Shown: positions 38,316 to 47,340, numbered from the stretch's first letter. The stretch: DNA of 64,000 nt from Geotalea toluenoxydans JCM 15764 (GCF_001311985.1 NZ_BBCJ01000009.1:1-64000); one strand, 5' to 3'. Notes: generated by a model from the letters alone, not told the origin. Program-made: numbers and translations.

Positions 38316-39301
38316 ATGAAAGCAGTATTACTGGAAGGTTTCGGTGGCGCGAGGTACTCAGGTGGGTGAGGTGGATAAACCCACACCAAAGGAAAACGAA
38401 GTGCTGGTCAAGGTCATGGCCACTTCCATCAATCGTCCCGACCTGGTGCAACGTGAAGGCAAATACCCACCTCCGCCGGGTGATTCGGAAATTCTCGGCC
38501 TGGAAGTTTCCGGCATTATCGAGGCACTGGGGCCGAACGTTGCCGGCTGGAAAGTGGGCGACCGGGTCATGTCGTTGGTTGGTGGCGGCGGTTATGCCGA
38601 GTATGCAGTGGCCTATGCCAAGCACCTGATGCCGATCCCTGAATCCATGACCTTTGAAGAGGCAGCCTGCGTCTGTGAATCCTACATTACGGCTTTCCTC
38701 AATATTTTCATGCTGGGCGAATTCAAAGATGGTCAGACCGCCATTCTCCATGCGCGGTGGCGGCGTCAACACGGCGGGTATCCAGCTTTGCCGGGCACTG
38801 GCCCCAACTTCCAGGCTCATCGTCACCGCTTCTCCGGAGAAAATGGAGCGGGTCAAGGAGGTTGGCGCCGACCTGCTGATCAATTTCCGCGAGACTCCGG
38901 ATTTCAGCGAGATCGTCAAGGAGTACACCGGCAAGAAAGGGGTCGATCTGGTCCTGGATCATATTGGCGCCAAGTATCTGGCCCCCAACATGAACTCCCT
39001 GGCCTACAAGGGAAAGTTGGTCATTATCGGCGTCACCAGCGGCATCAAGGCTGAGCTCAACCTGGCGCTGATGATGGTTAAAAGACAGCAGATCATCGGT
39101 TCGGTGCTCCGTTCCCGGCCGGTGAGCGAAAAAGGGGAGATCGTCGCTGAATTTACCAGAAGGGCGCTGCCGAAATTCGCCGATCGGACCATTGTTCCGA
39201 TTATCGAGAAGGTCTTTACCATTGACCAGGTGGCGGATGCCCACCGGATGATGGAAGAGGACAAGCATTTCGGCAAGATTGTGCTGAAAATCGGAGCCTG
39301 A
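38316..39301 (+). CDS. zinc-free quinone oxidoreductase (MDR family), frameshifted
   Basis: About 328 residues of the medium-chain dehydrogenase/reductase superfamily, quinone-reductase branch. Motifs are VLVKVMATSINRPDLVQREG, PPPPGDSEILGLEVSG, and after the second frame change GGGVNTAGIQLCRA (nucleotide site) and VDLVLDHIGAKYL. No structural-zinc cysteines are seen. Frames change near 38345 and 38750, both within otherwise conserved segments. The ATG at 38316 with a GGGGGG site gives MKAVLLEGFGG, the usual N terminus; the TGA that closes this first frame lies just downstream of the first break. Confidence 0.85.
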
Positions 39302-39339
39302 CCTGCCAGCAGTTCAGACCTGTATTGAGGATATCTACC

Positions 39340-39996
39340 ATGGGAGCAATTAAAACCTTCTGCATTACTATGGCAGCGACGCTTTCCTTTGTCCTGTCTG
39401 TGCCGCTTCATGCCGCCGAAGTCAAGGTTCTCGACGACCTGGACAAAACTATCCATACCGATGCTATAAAAGATCGCTGTTCTCGCTATCAGCAGGCTTC
39501 ACTGGCACTGCAGAAATCACTTGACGAGCTGAACAGCAGTGAAGAAATATCAAGCATCTTCCGGATTAACAAAGTTTTGGCACAGGTGGCACAGAGTGAA
39601 AAAATGATGGCTAGGACAAGCGGGGAACTGGCAGAACTGAATGGTTATCTGACGGTAAATAAAGAAAAGCTGGTTGCGGGTGGCCTGGAGATGTTCCTTC
39701 CGCTGGCTAAGTTGAATGATGTTGGCTACAAGGGGTATGAAGAGGCTCTAAAAGCATATCTTGAAGCCTTTAACGATATGCTGGAATACTCAAAGTCGAA
39801 TATGCCTGCCCTCAGAGTTGGAAGAAAGGCTGAAATGGATGCCTACGACAACTTGTACAGTAGGTATGTGGCGGCGACCGATCGCCAGGGAGAGGCTTAC
39901 ACCCGATGGAACCAGTTTCTGCTTGATTTCTTCCAGGAGTATCCGTTGCTCCGGCCCTATCTGGAACAAAAACCAAAGAAAGAGGAGATGTCATGA
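39340..39996 (+). CDS. hypothetical exported helical protein
   Basis: About 218 residues starting at the ATG at 39340. A clear signal peptide (FCITMAATLSFVLSVPLHAAE) precedes an all-helical mature domain with many Lys, Glu and Leu and no cysteine after Cys residues near the start. No family recognised. Downstream of the quinone oxidoreductase gene by 38 nt and overlapping the YchJ gene by 4 nt (ATGA), so probably the middle gene of a three-gene operon. Confidence 0.7.
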   Translation: MGAIKTFCITMAATLSFVLSVPLHAAEVKVLDDLDKTIHTDAIKDRCSRYQQASLALQKSLDELNSSEEISSIFRINKVLAQVAQSEKMMARTSGELAELNGYLTVNKEKLVAGGLEMFLPLAKLNDVGYKGYEEALKAYLEAFNDMLEYSKSNMPALRVGRKAEMDAYDNLYSRYVAATDRQGEAYTRWNQFLLDFFQEYPLLRPYLEQKPKKEEMS

Positions 39997-40474
39997 ACAG
40001 TTGTCCCTGCGGATCGGGCAGCACCTATGAAAACTGCTGCCAACCGCTGATCAATGGAGCCAGGCAGGCGGAGACGGCAGAACAGTTGATGCGGTCCCGC
40101 TATTCGGCTTACGTGAAGGTGGAAACGGATTACATCCTGGAGACGACCCATCCTGAGCACCGGCAGAATTTTGATCCCGAAGGAACCAGGCAGTGGCTGA
40201 AGAATCTGTCTGGGATGGCCTGGAAATCGTTTCCACCGAAAAAGGGGGGGCTGCTGACACTGCTGGGGCGGTGGAATTCATTGCCCGCTTTCGTGAGAGG
40301 GGTGCGAGAAAGACCCATCACGAGCTGGCAGAGTTCAAAAAGGATGCTGGACGGTGGTTTTTTACCGACGGCTCGGTCGTACCGGCCAGACCCCTGGTCA
40401 GCAGCAAGGTGGGACGCAATGATCCCTGCCCCTGCGGCAGCGGCCAGAAATACAAGAAGTGTTGCGGCAAATAA
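39993..40474 (+). CDS. YchJ family (UPF0225) SEC-C protein, one frameshift
   Basis: About 160 residues with SEC-C zinc motifs at both ends: CPCGSG...CC at the N terminus and [13 protein letters not shown] at the C terminus. Between them is the YchJ core, including [21 protein letters not shown]. The frame changes near 40200. Function unknown beyond metal binding; SEC-C domains often contact the ribosome or SecB-like partners. Followed 30 nt later by an intrinsic terminator. Confidence 0.85.
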
Positions 40475-40503
40475 ATGGCACATCTTCCCATGGCTCCATT
40501 ACT

Positions 40504-40531
40504 AACCCCGTCCTTTGTAACGGGGTTTTTT
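40504..40531 (+). terminator. intrinsic terminator after the YchJ gene
   Basis: AACCCCGT stem (40504), 8-nt loop, ACGGGGTT (40520-40527), then TTTT. It closes the quinone oxidoreductase-exported protein-YchJ operon. Confidence 0.85.
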
Positions 40532-40610
40532 ATTGTTATGTCATCAACTGGCAATGCTTGATGAGTGAGATACAATATCTTTCGTCAGCGGCACTTGTCA
40601 GGAGGTAGCA

Positions 40611-41492
40611 ATGAATATATTTGTCAGCGGCGGTACGGGATTTGTCGGCGGACATTTGAGGAAAGCATTGTTGGAAAGAGGGCATCATCTCAAGCTCCTG
40701 GCTCACCGGCCCAGTGACAGCTATGAACCGGGGGTAGAGCAGGTGGATGGGGATGTGACCCGGCCGGAGACTTTTGTCCGGCACTTTGCCGGGTGCGATG
40801 CCGTCATCAACCTGGTAGGGATCATTCGCGAGTTTCCTTCGCGGGGGGTAACTTTTCAACGACTGCACGTGGAAGCCACCAGAAATCAGGTGGAGGCGGC
40901 GAAGCAGGCAGGAGTCAAACGGTACCTGCAGATGTCGGCGCTGGGAACCAGGGAGGGTGCTACTTCCATGTATCACCGGACCAAATACCAGGCCGAACAA
41001 TTTGTGCGGGACTCCAGACTTGATTACACTATCTTTCGGCCGTCGATCGTCTTTGGCCCGAAGGATGATTTCATCAACAAGCTGGCCGGGATGATCAGGA
41101 ATCTTCCGGCGGTGCCGGTCATCGGTGACGGCAAATACCGACTGCAACCAATTGCCGGAGACGATGTGGCGCGCTGTTTTGCCATGGCGCTGGAGATGCC
41201 GGAGACTATCGGCAAGACCTATGAGTTGTGCGGCAGCACCCGTCTCAGCTATAACGATCTGCTTGATTGCATCGGACGAGCCCTCGGCAAATCCCACGTA
41301 AGCAAGATTCCCAACCCGCTGGTGCTGATGAAACTGGTAGTTCCCCTTTTCCAGAATATTCCAGCCTTTCCCATCACCATGGACCAGTTGCTCATGCTCA
41401 TTGAAGAAAACATTTGCGACGGGGCCTGGCGTGACACGTTCGGATTCGAACCCCAGGACTTCGACACCGGCATCCGCGGCTATCTGCATTGA
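40611..41492 (+). CDS. NAD(P)-binding protein, complex I NDUFA9-like (atypical SDR)
   Basis: 293 residues, intact. The Rossmann motif is VSGGTGFVGGHL at the N terminus, followed by LVGIIRE, YLQMSALGT and YHRTKYQAEQFV, where the catalytic Tyr-Lys is altered to a T-K-Y-Q context typical for atypical SDRs of the NDUFA9/a5 branch. Bacterial members have been linked to quinone or carotenoid chemistry, but no substrate can be named here. It starts with an AGGAGG site at about 40600. Confidence 0.87.
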   Translation: MNIFVSGGTGFVGGHLRKALLERGHHLKLLAHRPSDSYEPGVEQVDGDVTRPETFVRHFAGCDAVINLVGIIREFPSRGVTFQRLHVEATRNQVEAAKQAGVKRYLQMSALGTREGATSMYHRTKYQAEQFVRDSRLDYTIFRPSIVFGPKDDFINKLAGMIRNLPAVPVIGDGKYRLQPIAGDDVARCFAMALEMPETIGKTYELCGSTRLSYNDLLDCIGRALGKSHVSKIPNPLVLMKLVVPLFQNIPAFPITMDQLLMLIEENICDGAWRDTFGFEPQDFDTGIRGYLH

Positions 41493-41525
41493 AAACAGCT
41501 TTGATATTCCGTGAAGAAGTTTTGA

Positions 41526-41554
41526 TTGACAATAGATGATGTTGATTGTATTTC
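41526..41554 (+). promoter_or_regulatory. candidate promoter for the riboswitch leader
   Basis: TTGACA at 41526, 17-bp spacer and a weak TATTTC at 41549. The expected start would lie just before the riboswitch aptamer at 41571, so the position is right even if the -10 is poor. Confidence 0.45.
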
Positions 41555-41570
41555 ATTAATTTCCTAATTG

Positions 41571-41655
41571 ATTGACGAAAAGGCAAAGCACGGGTAATCG
41601 TGCGACGCAAAGCTACCTGTCCAGAAGCCTGGAAAGAGGGGCCGCCGAAGTCGAT
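41571..41655 (+). promoter_or_regulatory. GEMM-class cyclic-dinucleotide riboswitch aptamer
   Basis: The conserved core is visible: AAGGCAAA, then a hairpin GCACGG-GUAA-UCGUGC with a GNRA loop, then GACGCAAAGC, a short second hairpin (CCAG-aagc-CUGG) and GCCGCCGAAG as the tetraloop-receptor/ligand side. AUUGAC at 41571 pairs with GUCGAU at 41650 to close helix P1. This matches the c-di-GMP-I (GEMM-I) fold, which in Geobacter includes 3',3'-cGAMP-selective variants. The base before GGCAAA is A where the V. cholerae Vc2 RNA has G; I cannot decide from memory whether this is the ligand-discriminating position. A terminator follows 4 nt later. Confidence 0.8.
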
Positions 41656-41658
41656 GAG

Positions 41659-41694
41659 AAACAGCCCACCCTATCGGAAATGGGCTGTTTTTTT
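41659..41694 (+). terminator. riboswitch expression platform (intrinsic terminator)
   Basis: Ten-base stem AAACAGCCCA (41659-41668)/TGGGCTGTTT (41681-41690) with a 12-nt loop and a T-run, directly after the GEMM aptamer and 150 bp before the gene it presumably controls. Ligand binding would decide read-through. Confidence 0.85.
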
Positions 41695-41844
41695 ATCTGG
41701 CGTGACTTGTTCGCGCTGATCGTCACTGGAAAGCGGGAAGTACGAGCTGCTGCCCTCGAAGTGGTACATCTCAGGAAAAGGCGACAGTTTTCACCATTTT
41801 CGGCCGGGACGTAAAACTTGGCCATAGCGGTACGGGAGGGTATC

Positions 41845-42828
41845 ATGGGCGCATTATCGAGAAATCTGGTTCTGGTTTTATTGGCATGGCTGATGCTCGC
41901 TGGAGTATGTCTCGGCAAGCAGGTCTATCTCAAGGATGGAAGTATTATCGACTGCGAGTCATTCTGGCGGAGGGGAAATCAGGTTATCGTCAAGGTAAAC
42001 CGGGACGTTGTACTGGATTTCGAGCGAAACGAGGTAGATCTGAAGCGTACTTTCCCGGAGACCAGGAAAAAGCCTAAACCGATCAAAAGAAAAAAAATCG
42101 CCCACGCTGCTGTGCCACCCAGCGCTGTGAATCAGGCAGCAGAATCTGCTGCACCTCCTGCCGCTCCTGTCGCAGCAGCTGCACAGACCCCTGTAGCCGC
42201 TCCTGCGCCAGCCATGAAACAGGCCCAGCCTGTGGCTGTCACAGTACCTGCCCCCAATCCGGTCCCGGCTACGGCTACTGTCCCTGCCCCCGCATCGCCG
42301 GTGCAGCCGGAAACGACTCAACCAGCCCCGGCAGATCCTGCTTCACCCACTGATAAGGCGGAGCAAGAACGAAAGATGAAGGAAGCCGCTGAAATGATGG
42401 CTGAGGCAATCAAGAAGCAGGACCCTGAATTGTTGAAAAAGGCGGTCGAGGCGCAGAAAAACGCTGTGCCGCCGGAGCAAAGGGCGCAATCAAGGGGGCT
42501 GAGCATCAAGATACTGTTATTTCTGCTTGTGTTTACCCTGCTGATCGTTATTTCCATGTGGGTGGTTTATGTAAAAACAGGCCAACCGGGCTGGCACAGT
42601 ATCATCCCCATTTACAACATGTATGTCCTGATGGAAATATCCGGCAAGCCCTGGTGGTGGATGTTTCTTCTCTTTATTCCCGTGGTAGGCTTCATCATCT
42701 ACCTGCTGGCCATGCTCTCGTTGGCGCAACGATTTGGCAGAGGTGTCGTGTATGGCCTTGGGCTGTTCTTTCTGCCCATGTTCTTCTTCCCGATGCTCGC
42801 CTTTGGCGGTGCGCAGTATGAAGGGTAG
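41845..42828 (+). CDS. DUF5684 membrane protein with exported Pro/Ala-rich region
   Basis: About 327 residues. N-terminal signal (LVLVLLAWLMLAGVCLG), then a short beta-rich domain (KQVYLKDGSIIDCESFW), a long Pro/Ala-rich linker (about 90-190), a charged helix, and a C-terminal DUF5684-type domain with three or four membrane helices (GQPGWHSIIPIYNMYVLME, KPWWWMFLLFIPVVG, FGRGVVYGLGLFFLP). The ATG at 41845 has GGGAGGG upstream. It is the only gene downstream of the GEMM riboswitch in this strand run, so control by a cyclic dinucleotide is likely. Molecular function unknown; a surface or envelope role fits the layout. Confidence 0.8.
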   Translation: MGALSRNLVLVLLAWLMLAGVCLGKQVYLKDGSIIDCESFWRRGNQVIVKVNRDVVLDFERNEVDLKRTFPETRKKPKPIKRKKIAHAAVPPSAVNQAAESAAPPAAPVAAAAQTPVAAPAPAMKQAQPVAVTVPAPNPVPATATVPAPASPVQPETTQPAPADPASPTDKAEQERKMKEAAEMMAEAIKKQDPELLKKAVEAQKNAVPPEQRAQSRGLSIKILLFLLVFTLLIVISMWVVYVKTGQPGWHSIIPIYNMYVLMEISGKPWWWMFLLFIPVVGFIIYLLAMLSLAQRFGRGVVYGLGLFFLPMFFFPMLAFGGAQYEG

Positions 42829-42893
42829 AGAGACTGCCATAGGCAAGTCACTGCGGCCTGGAGGAAGAAGTTGCCGAACTGGATATTTATTAA

Positions 42894-44327
42894 TTACAGG
42901 TAAGGCGATGCCAGCTTTGCTACTGCGTCACGAATCTTTGCCGGCAGGCTTCTGCCGTCAACCTCTGCCAGGGTGGTTTCCTGGGAGGCGGCCACTGTCC
43001 TGTCGAACCTATCCGAAAGTTGTCTTGCCAACTCTCTGTCATAGACCTCCAGGTTGAGCTCGAAATTCAATCTCAGGCTGCGCGGGTCCAGGTTGGCTGA
43101 ACCGACGAGGCTCCAGATATCGTCCACCAGCAGCAGCTTGGTATGGACGAATGGTGGAGGCTGGTAGTAGACCCTGATGTCGTGCTGCAGGAGTTCCCAC
43201 AGGTAGGCCCGGGTAGCCCAATGGACGAAGGGAAGGTTGTTTCGCGCCGGCAGCACCAGTGACACCTGCACGCCACGCAGAGAAGTGGTGATGAGGGCGG
43301 AGATCAGCGGCCGGTCCGGTATGAAATAGGGGGTCATGATCCGCACCTTGTCCCGGGCGCAGGACAGGGCTCCCATGATGATCCAGTTCAGCTTTCTGAA
43401 TTCCTTGTCCGGTCCGTCGCTTACGGCCCTGACAATGGCATCGCCTGCCGCCGGAATGGCGGGAAAGAACCTTTCATCGTTGATCAGGTTTCCGGTGACG
43501 AAGAACCAGTCTTCGAGAAAAGTCCGCTGCAGATCGTTTACCACCTGCCCCTCCACCATAAAATGCATGTCCTTGACGATTGCAGGGCCGCCGACCCTTT
43601 CCGTAACGTGCCGGTCGCCGATATTCATGCCGCCGGTGAAGCCTTTTTTGCCGTCCACCACCAGAATCTTTCGGTGATTGCGCAGGTTGACATAGCCCCC
43701 TTGACGCAATGGGAGGAATCTGCCCACTTCCACCTTTGAACCTTTCAATAGCTTACGTGCCGTGGGGCGCGAGTACTTCTCCCCAAGGCTGTCGATGATG
43801 ACCCGCACCTCGACCCCCCGCTCCGCTGCATCGGTCAGTGCCGTAACGAATCTCCGGCCGGTGGCGTCGCCATCGAAGATATAGGTACTCAGGTTGATGG
43901 TGCTAGTGGCGCTGTTGATTGCTTCCAGCATGGCTGGGTAGGCGCCTTCGGCATTTTCCAGTGGGGTGAGCCGATTTTCCGGCAAAAGATCGGCTATTAC
44001 GACGCGGTCGGTCAGGGAGCGAAGTTCCTGCAGATGTTCGGTGCCTGGGGGAAGGGAACAGGCTTTCTGTTGTTTTCTGCCCAGGGAGAAATTCCCCCAT
44101 CCCGCCAGTCTCTGCCCGCTTTCCAGCCACTGGCGCGCTCTCCGCGAGATGCGATTGATGCCCATGCTCCAGTAAAGGAGCGGCCCGAAGAGGGGTAGGG
44201 TGAGGCAGACGACGATCCAACCCAGGGCAGATCGCGGGTCACGTTTCAAAAGCAGGGCGTGACCCGCGGAAACCAGCCCCAGCGCAGCGAGCGAGCTGTA
44301 AAGAAGACCAACCAGAACGTGATCCAA
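42894..44327 (-). CDS. cls: cardiolipin synthase
   Basis: 477 residues, intact. Two N-terminal membrane helices with the PLDN-like segment SALGWIVVCLTLPLFGPLLYW, then two PLD catalytic motifs: NHRKILVVDG...GGMNIGD in the first half and VHTKLLLVDD...GSANLDPRS in the second (HxKx4D in both). It condenses two phosphatidylglycerols, or PG with another phospholipid, into cardiolipin at the inner membrane. It converges on the DUF5684 gene; the intergenic gap is 65 bp. Confidence 0.92.
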   Translation of the reverse strand: MDHVLVGLLYSSLAALGLVSAGHALLLKRDPRSALGWIVVCLTLPLFGPLLYWSMGINRISRRARQWLESGQRLAGWGNFSLGRKQQKACSLPPGTEHLQELRSLTDRVVIADLLPENRLTPLENAEGAYPAMLEAINSATSTINLSTYIFDGDATGRRFVTALTDAAERGVEVRVIIDSLGEKYSRPTARKLLKGSKVEVGRFLPLRQGGYVNLRNHRKILVVDGKKGFTGGMNIGDRHVTERVGGPAIVKDMHFMVEGQVVNDLQRTFLEDWFFVTGNLINDERFFPAIPAAGDAIVRAVSDGPDKEFRKLNWIIMGALSCARDKVRIMTPYFIPDRPLISALITTSLRGVQVSLVLPARNNLPFVHWATRAYLWELLQHDIRVYYQPPPFVHTKLLLVDDIWSLVGSANLDPRSLRLNFELNLEVYDRELARQLSDRFDRTVAASQETTLAEVDGRSLPAKIRDAVAKLASPYL

Positions 44328-44367
44328 TACCCCTCCTTCAAATCAAGAACATATCATGGAAGCCCTG

Positions 44368-44924
44368 CTAAAGCAGGTTGTATGGCGAAGCTCTCTTCAC
44401 CCATTCGCTGGCCGGATATTCGGCGGCAAGACGCTGGTAGGTCTCTTTCAGGTTTCCGGCATTGTGGCTTGTCTTGTAACGGCTGATACCTGTCAGGTAC
44501 AGGCTTCCGGAGCTGCGCCACTGTTCCTGTGGCTTGAAAGGACCTCATTGAAGCGGAGAATGGCATCGTTGTAATCCCCGTTGTCGAAGTCGGCCTTGCC
44601 GAGGCCGAGAAGCAGGGACGGGACCAGTTCTTCCGGTGGGAGGAAACCTATGGTGCGCTGATGCTCCTTACCGTAAAGATCGAGAACGACGATGGTCGGC
44701 GTCCAGCCCACCCGGAAATCCTTGGCCACCTGCCCGTCGGCAGGTACTTGCAAGGGAATCATCCGTGATGTGACAAAATCGATGACATTGCTATTGGGAT
44801 ACGAAACCGCACCCATCTGTTTGCAGCCTATTCAGCCAGGGCTGAAGAAATCCAGCAGCACGCATTTCTTTTCAGCCTGCCCGCGGGCGAGGGCCTTGTT
44901 GATGTCGCTTTCCCATTGGATCAT
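44368..44924 (-). CDS. probable selenoprotein: thioredoxin-fold protein with UGA-encoded UxxC, one frameshift
   Basis: From the ATG at 44924 (GGGAGGT site 8 nt upstream) the frame runs MIQWESDINKALARGQ.. to LLDFFSPG and then meets TGA at 44834-44832 (codon 31). The same frame continues without change as IGCKQMGAVSYPN, so the site reads SPG-U-I-G-C-KQM, exactly where a thioredoxin CxxC belongs. Further on are GWTPTIVVLD with the cis-Pro, and a C-terminal TPR-like segment. A hairpin with the right spacing follows the TGA. UxxC redox proteins are known in deltaproteobacteria. The frame changes near 44510, and the last 45 residues follow in another frame. Alternative: a sequencing error turning TGC or TGT into TGA. 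Role: thiol-disulfide redox, probably cytoplasmic as no signal peptide is seen. Confidence 0.7.
44796..44814 (-). promoter_or_regulatory. SECIS-like hairpin downstream of the in-frame UGA
   Basis: On the mRNA, 17 nt after UGA, GGGUGCG-GUUU-CGUAUCCC can pair (GGG/CCC, then UGCG/CGUA with one bulged U). Bacterial SECIS elements sit directly after UGA with an apical loop about 16-37 nt downstream and a bulged U; this matches the distance and general shape, with G next to the loop. The detailed loop consensus is variable, so this is supportive only. Confidence 0.5.
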
Positions 44925-45227
44925 GGCGGGACCTCCCGGTATTTGGTGAACTATCCTTAAAAGGTTAACGTCAGTCAAGGTGATGTCAAGAAATGTCTCT
45001 GCAGCCTTGCAGTTTTGCAGGGAATGCATATAATGCAGTTCGCTTTTCAACTAACAGTGCTTCGAAAAACTTCTGCCGGGCCGATCTGCTTTGTTGCCGT
45101 TCGCTCGGGAACTCAACATGCATCAGGTACGTTTCGTCTCCTCGCTCATTTGAGCCTTGCATATGGGCACTTGTAGGCGCTGTGGGTTCTCATCACGTTT
45201 TTCAAATCCTGTAATACATACGGAGTC
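44925..45227. other. 303-bp divergent spacer upstream of rsmB
   Basis: No coding sequence supported. It must carry promoters for the selenoprotein gene and for rsmB. I saw no convincing -35/-10 pair, no sigma-54 motif and no RNA gene in it. Confidence 0.5.
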
Positions 45228-46577
45228 ATGGTGTCCAGCTCAAATCCACGTAGTGCCGCTTTTGAAATTCTGCTGCGCATCGACAAGGAACGATCCTACG
45301 CCGATATCCTGATCGACCGGGAGCTGTCAGCAGGAGCTCTGCAGGGCCCCGACCGGGGGCTGCTTACCGAGCTGGTATATGGGGTGCTTCGACGCCAGGC
45401 TACCCTCGACCATATCATCAGGCGTTTTTCGAGCCAAAGGCTGGAGCGGCTGGAACGGTCAGTGCTGCTGCTTCTGCGCATAGGCCTTTATCAGATGTTT
45501 TACCTGGACCGGGTGCCCGTTTCCGCAGCTGTTAATGAGACGGTAAAACTGGCAAAGGTGCTGGTGCCGCGGGCATCGGGCTTTATCAATGCGGTACTGC
45601 GCAATGCGGATCGGGAACGGGATCATATCTCCTATCCCGACAGGGAAATAGATCCGGCTGCCTATCTGGCCACCGTCTATTCACACCCTGTCTGGCTGGC
45701 AGCGGCCTGGATCGGGCAACTGGGATTGGATGAGGCCGAGATGCTGGCCAGGGCCATGGCCGAGCCCCCTGCCATTACCGTCAGAACCAACACCTTGAAA
45801 ACGACCCGGCAACAGCTTATGGAGATCCTTTCGGCAGAAGGGGTGCAGTGCGAGGCCGGCCGATTTTCCCCCATGGCTATCCGCATCAACCTGTCCGGGT
45901 CGGTGTCGCGGCTCAAGTCTTTCCGGGATGGCCTGTTTTTCGTTCAGGATGAATCGTCGCAACTGGCTGCCATGTTTCTCGGCCCGCAAGCCGGGGAAAG
46001 GGTGCTGGATGCCTGTGCCGCTCCAGGGGGGAAGTCGACCCAGCTGGCACAGCTGATGGGTGACCGTGGCGAGATCCTTGCCTGTGATGTGATTGGCCGC
46101 AAGCTCAAGCTCGTTGATGAAAATGCCGCCAGGCTCGGCATTTCATCCATAAGGACAGTTCTTCTCGATACGGCAAGACCTCTGAAAACCCTCGAACGGA
46201 GTCCACTTGACAGAATCCTTCTGGATGCTCCCTGTTCGGGACTTGGTGTCATCAGGCGCAACCCTGAAGGGAAGTGGTGGAAGTCTGCTGCCGATGTTAT
46301 AGATCTTGCCAAGGGTCAAAGAACGCTGCTCGAAAACCTGGCCGGGCACCTCAAATCAGGGGGCAGTCTTCTCTATGCCACCTGTTCCACGGCAGTCGAG
46401 GAAAATGAGGCGGTGATAGAGGCGTTCCTTTCGCGCCATGATGAGTTCGTCATCGAGAATCTGCGCCTGCTCTTTCCCGACTTGGCCGAGCTGTTCACCC
46501 CGGCAGGATTTTTCCGGGCGTGGCCACACCGGCACGGCATGGACGGTTTTTTTGCTGCCAGATTAAAGAAAAAATGA
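45228..46577 (+). CDS. rsmB: 16S rRNA (cytosine-967-C5)-methyltransferase
   Basis: 449 residues, intact. An N-terminal NusB-like domain (about 1-140; AAFEILLRIDKERSYADI, YQMFYLDRVPVSAAVNE) precedes the methyltransferase with the SAM-binding motif DACAAPGGKSTQLAQ, motif IV DAPCSGLGVIRRNPE and catalytic Cys in LLYATCSTAVEENE. It methylates C967 of 16S rRNA. It is followed by a small terminator and then rpe, the order common in Geobacter relatives and many bacteria. Confidence 0.93.
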   Translation: MVSSSNPRSAAFEILLRIDKERSYADILIDRELSAGALQGPDRGLLTELVYGVLRRQATLDHIIRRFSSQRLERLERSVLLLLRIGLYQMFYLDRVPVSAAVNETVKLAKVLVPRASGFINAVLRNADRERDHISYPDREIDPAAYLATVYSHPVWLAAAWIGQLGLDEAEMLARAMAEPPAITVRTNTLKTTRQQLMEILSAEGVQCEAGRFSPMAIRINLSGSVSRLKSFRDGLFFVQDESSQLAAMFLGPQAGERVLDACAAPGGKSTQLAQLMGDRGEILACDVIGRKLKLVDENAARLGISSIRTVLLDTARPLKTLERSPLDRILLDAPCSGLGVIRRNPEGKWWKSAADVIDLAKGQRTLLENLAGHLKSGGSLLYATCSTAVEENEAVIEAFLSRHDEFVIENLRLLFPDLAELFTPAGFFRAWPHRHGMDGFFAARLKKK

Positions 46578-46638
46578 GAAATGCCAATGAGTATATGGGG
46601 ACTGTTAAGACGGCGGCTTTCTCTGACTTGTCGGCATT

Positions 46639-46656
46639 GGGGCAAGAGCCCCCTTT
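46639..46656 (+). terminator. weak hairpin between rsmB and rpe
   Basis: GGGGC-aaga-GCCCC at 46639-46652 followed by CTTTT. It is short and only partly T-rich, so it may attenuate rather than end transcription into rpe 20 bp away. Confidence 0.5.
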
Positions 46657-46674
46657 TACTTCCCGGAGGTTGTC

Positions 46675-47340
46675 ATGAAAAAAATAGCACCATCCATACT
46701 TTCCGCCGACTTTTCCCGTCTCGGAGACGAGGTGCGGGCAGTGGAAGCGGCGGGAGCCGACTATATCCACATTGACGTCATGGACGGCAGTTTCGTCCCC
46801 AATATTACCATTGGCCCCCTGGTGGTGGAGGCCGTCCGCCGGGTGACCCGGCTGCCCCTGGACGTGCATCTGATGATCGATGCCCCTGATCGCTACATTG
46901 GCGAGTTTGCCAAGGCCGGAGCCGATATTATCGTTGTCCATGCCGAGGCCACCAATCACCTGCACCGGACGGTGCAGCTCATCAAGTCCTTTGGCAAAAA
47001 GGCCGGTGTGTCGCTGAATCCAGCCACAAGTCTGCACTGTCTGGACCATATTCTGGATGAGTTGGATCTGGTGCTGCTGATGACGGTCAATCCCGGCTTT
47101 GGGGGCCAGTCTTTCATCGATGCCTGTCTGCCGAAGATACAGGCACTGCGCGGCCTGCTTGATAAAAAGGGACTGGAGACCGAGCTGGAGGTGGATGGGG
47201 GGGTCAAGGAATCCAATATCGCCCAGATTGCCCACGCCGGCGCCGATGTCTTCGTGGCGGGAAGTGCCGTCTTCGGCAGCAGTGACTATGCTGCCACCAT
47301 TGCCGAGATGAAGCTCCGGGCAAAGGAGCCGGTCCTTTGA
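46675..47340 (+). CDS. rpe: ribulose-phosphate 3-epimerase
   Basis: 221-residue TIM-barrel enzyme interconverting ribulose-5-phosphate and xylulose-5-phosphate in the pentose phosphate pathway. Signatures [47 protein letters not shown] and [13 protein letters not shown] carry the metal-binding His/Asp residues and the phosphate site. The ATG at 46675 follows CCGGAGG. Intact. Confidence 0.95.
   Translation: MKKIAPSILSADFSRLGDEVRAVEAAGADYIHIDVMDGSFVPNITIGPLVVEAVRRVTRLPLDVHLMIDAPDRYIGEFAKAGADIIVVHAEATNHLHRTVQLIKSFGKKAGVSLNPATSLHCLDHILDELDLVLLMTVNPGFGGQSFIDACLPKIQALRGLLDKKGLETELEVDGGVKESNIAQIAHAGADVFVAGSAVFGSSDYAATIAEMKLRAKEPVL

Noticed and set aside
38316-38370. Early in-frame TGA in the quinone oxidoreductase gene as a second selenocysteine codon
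   Set aside because: The conserved protein resumes in a different phase after the break near 38345, so this TGA is out of the true frame. The residue context is not a redox motif.
46639-46656. A riboswitch in front of rpe
   Set aside because: The leader is under 100 nt with a single small hairpin and no conserved aptamer sequence.
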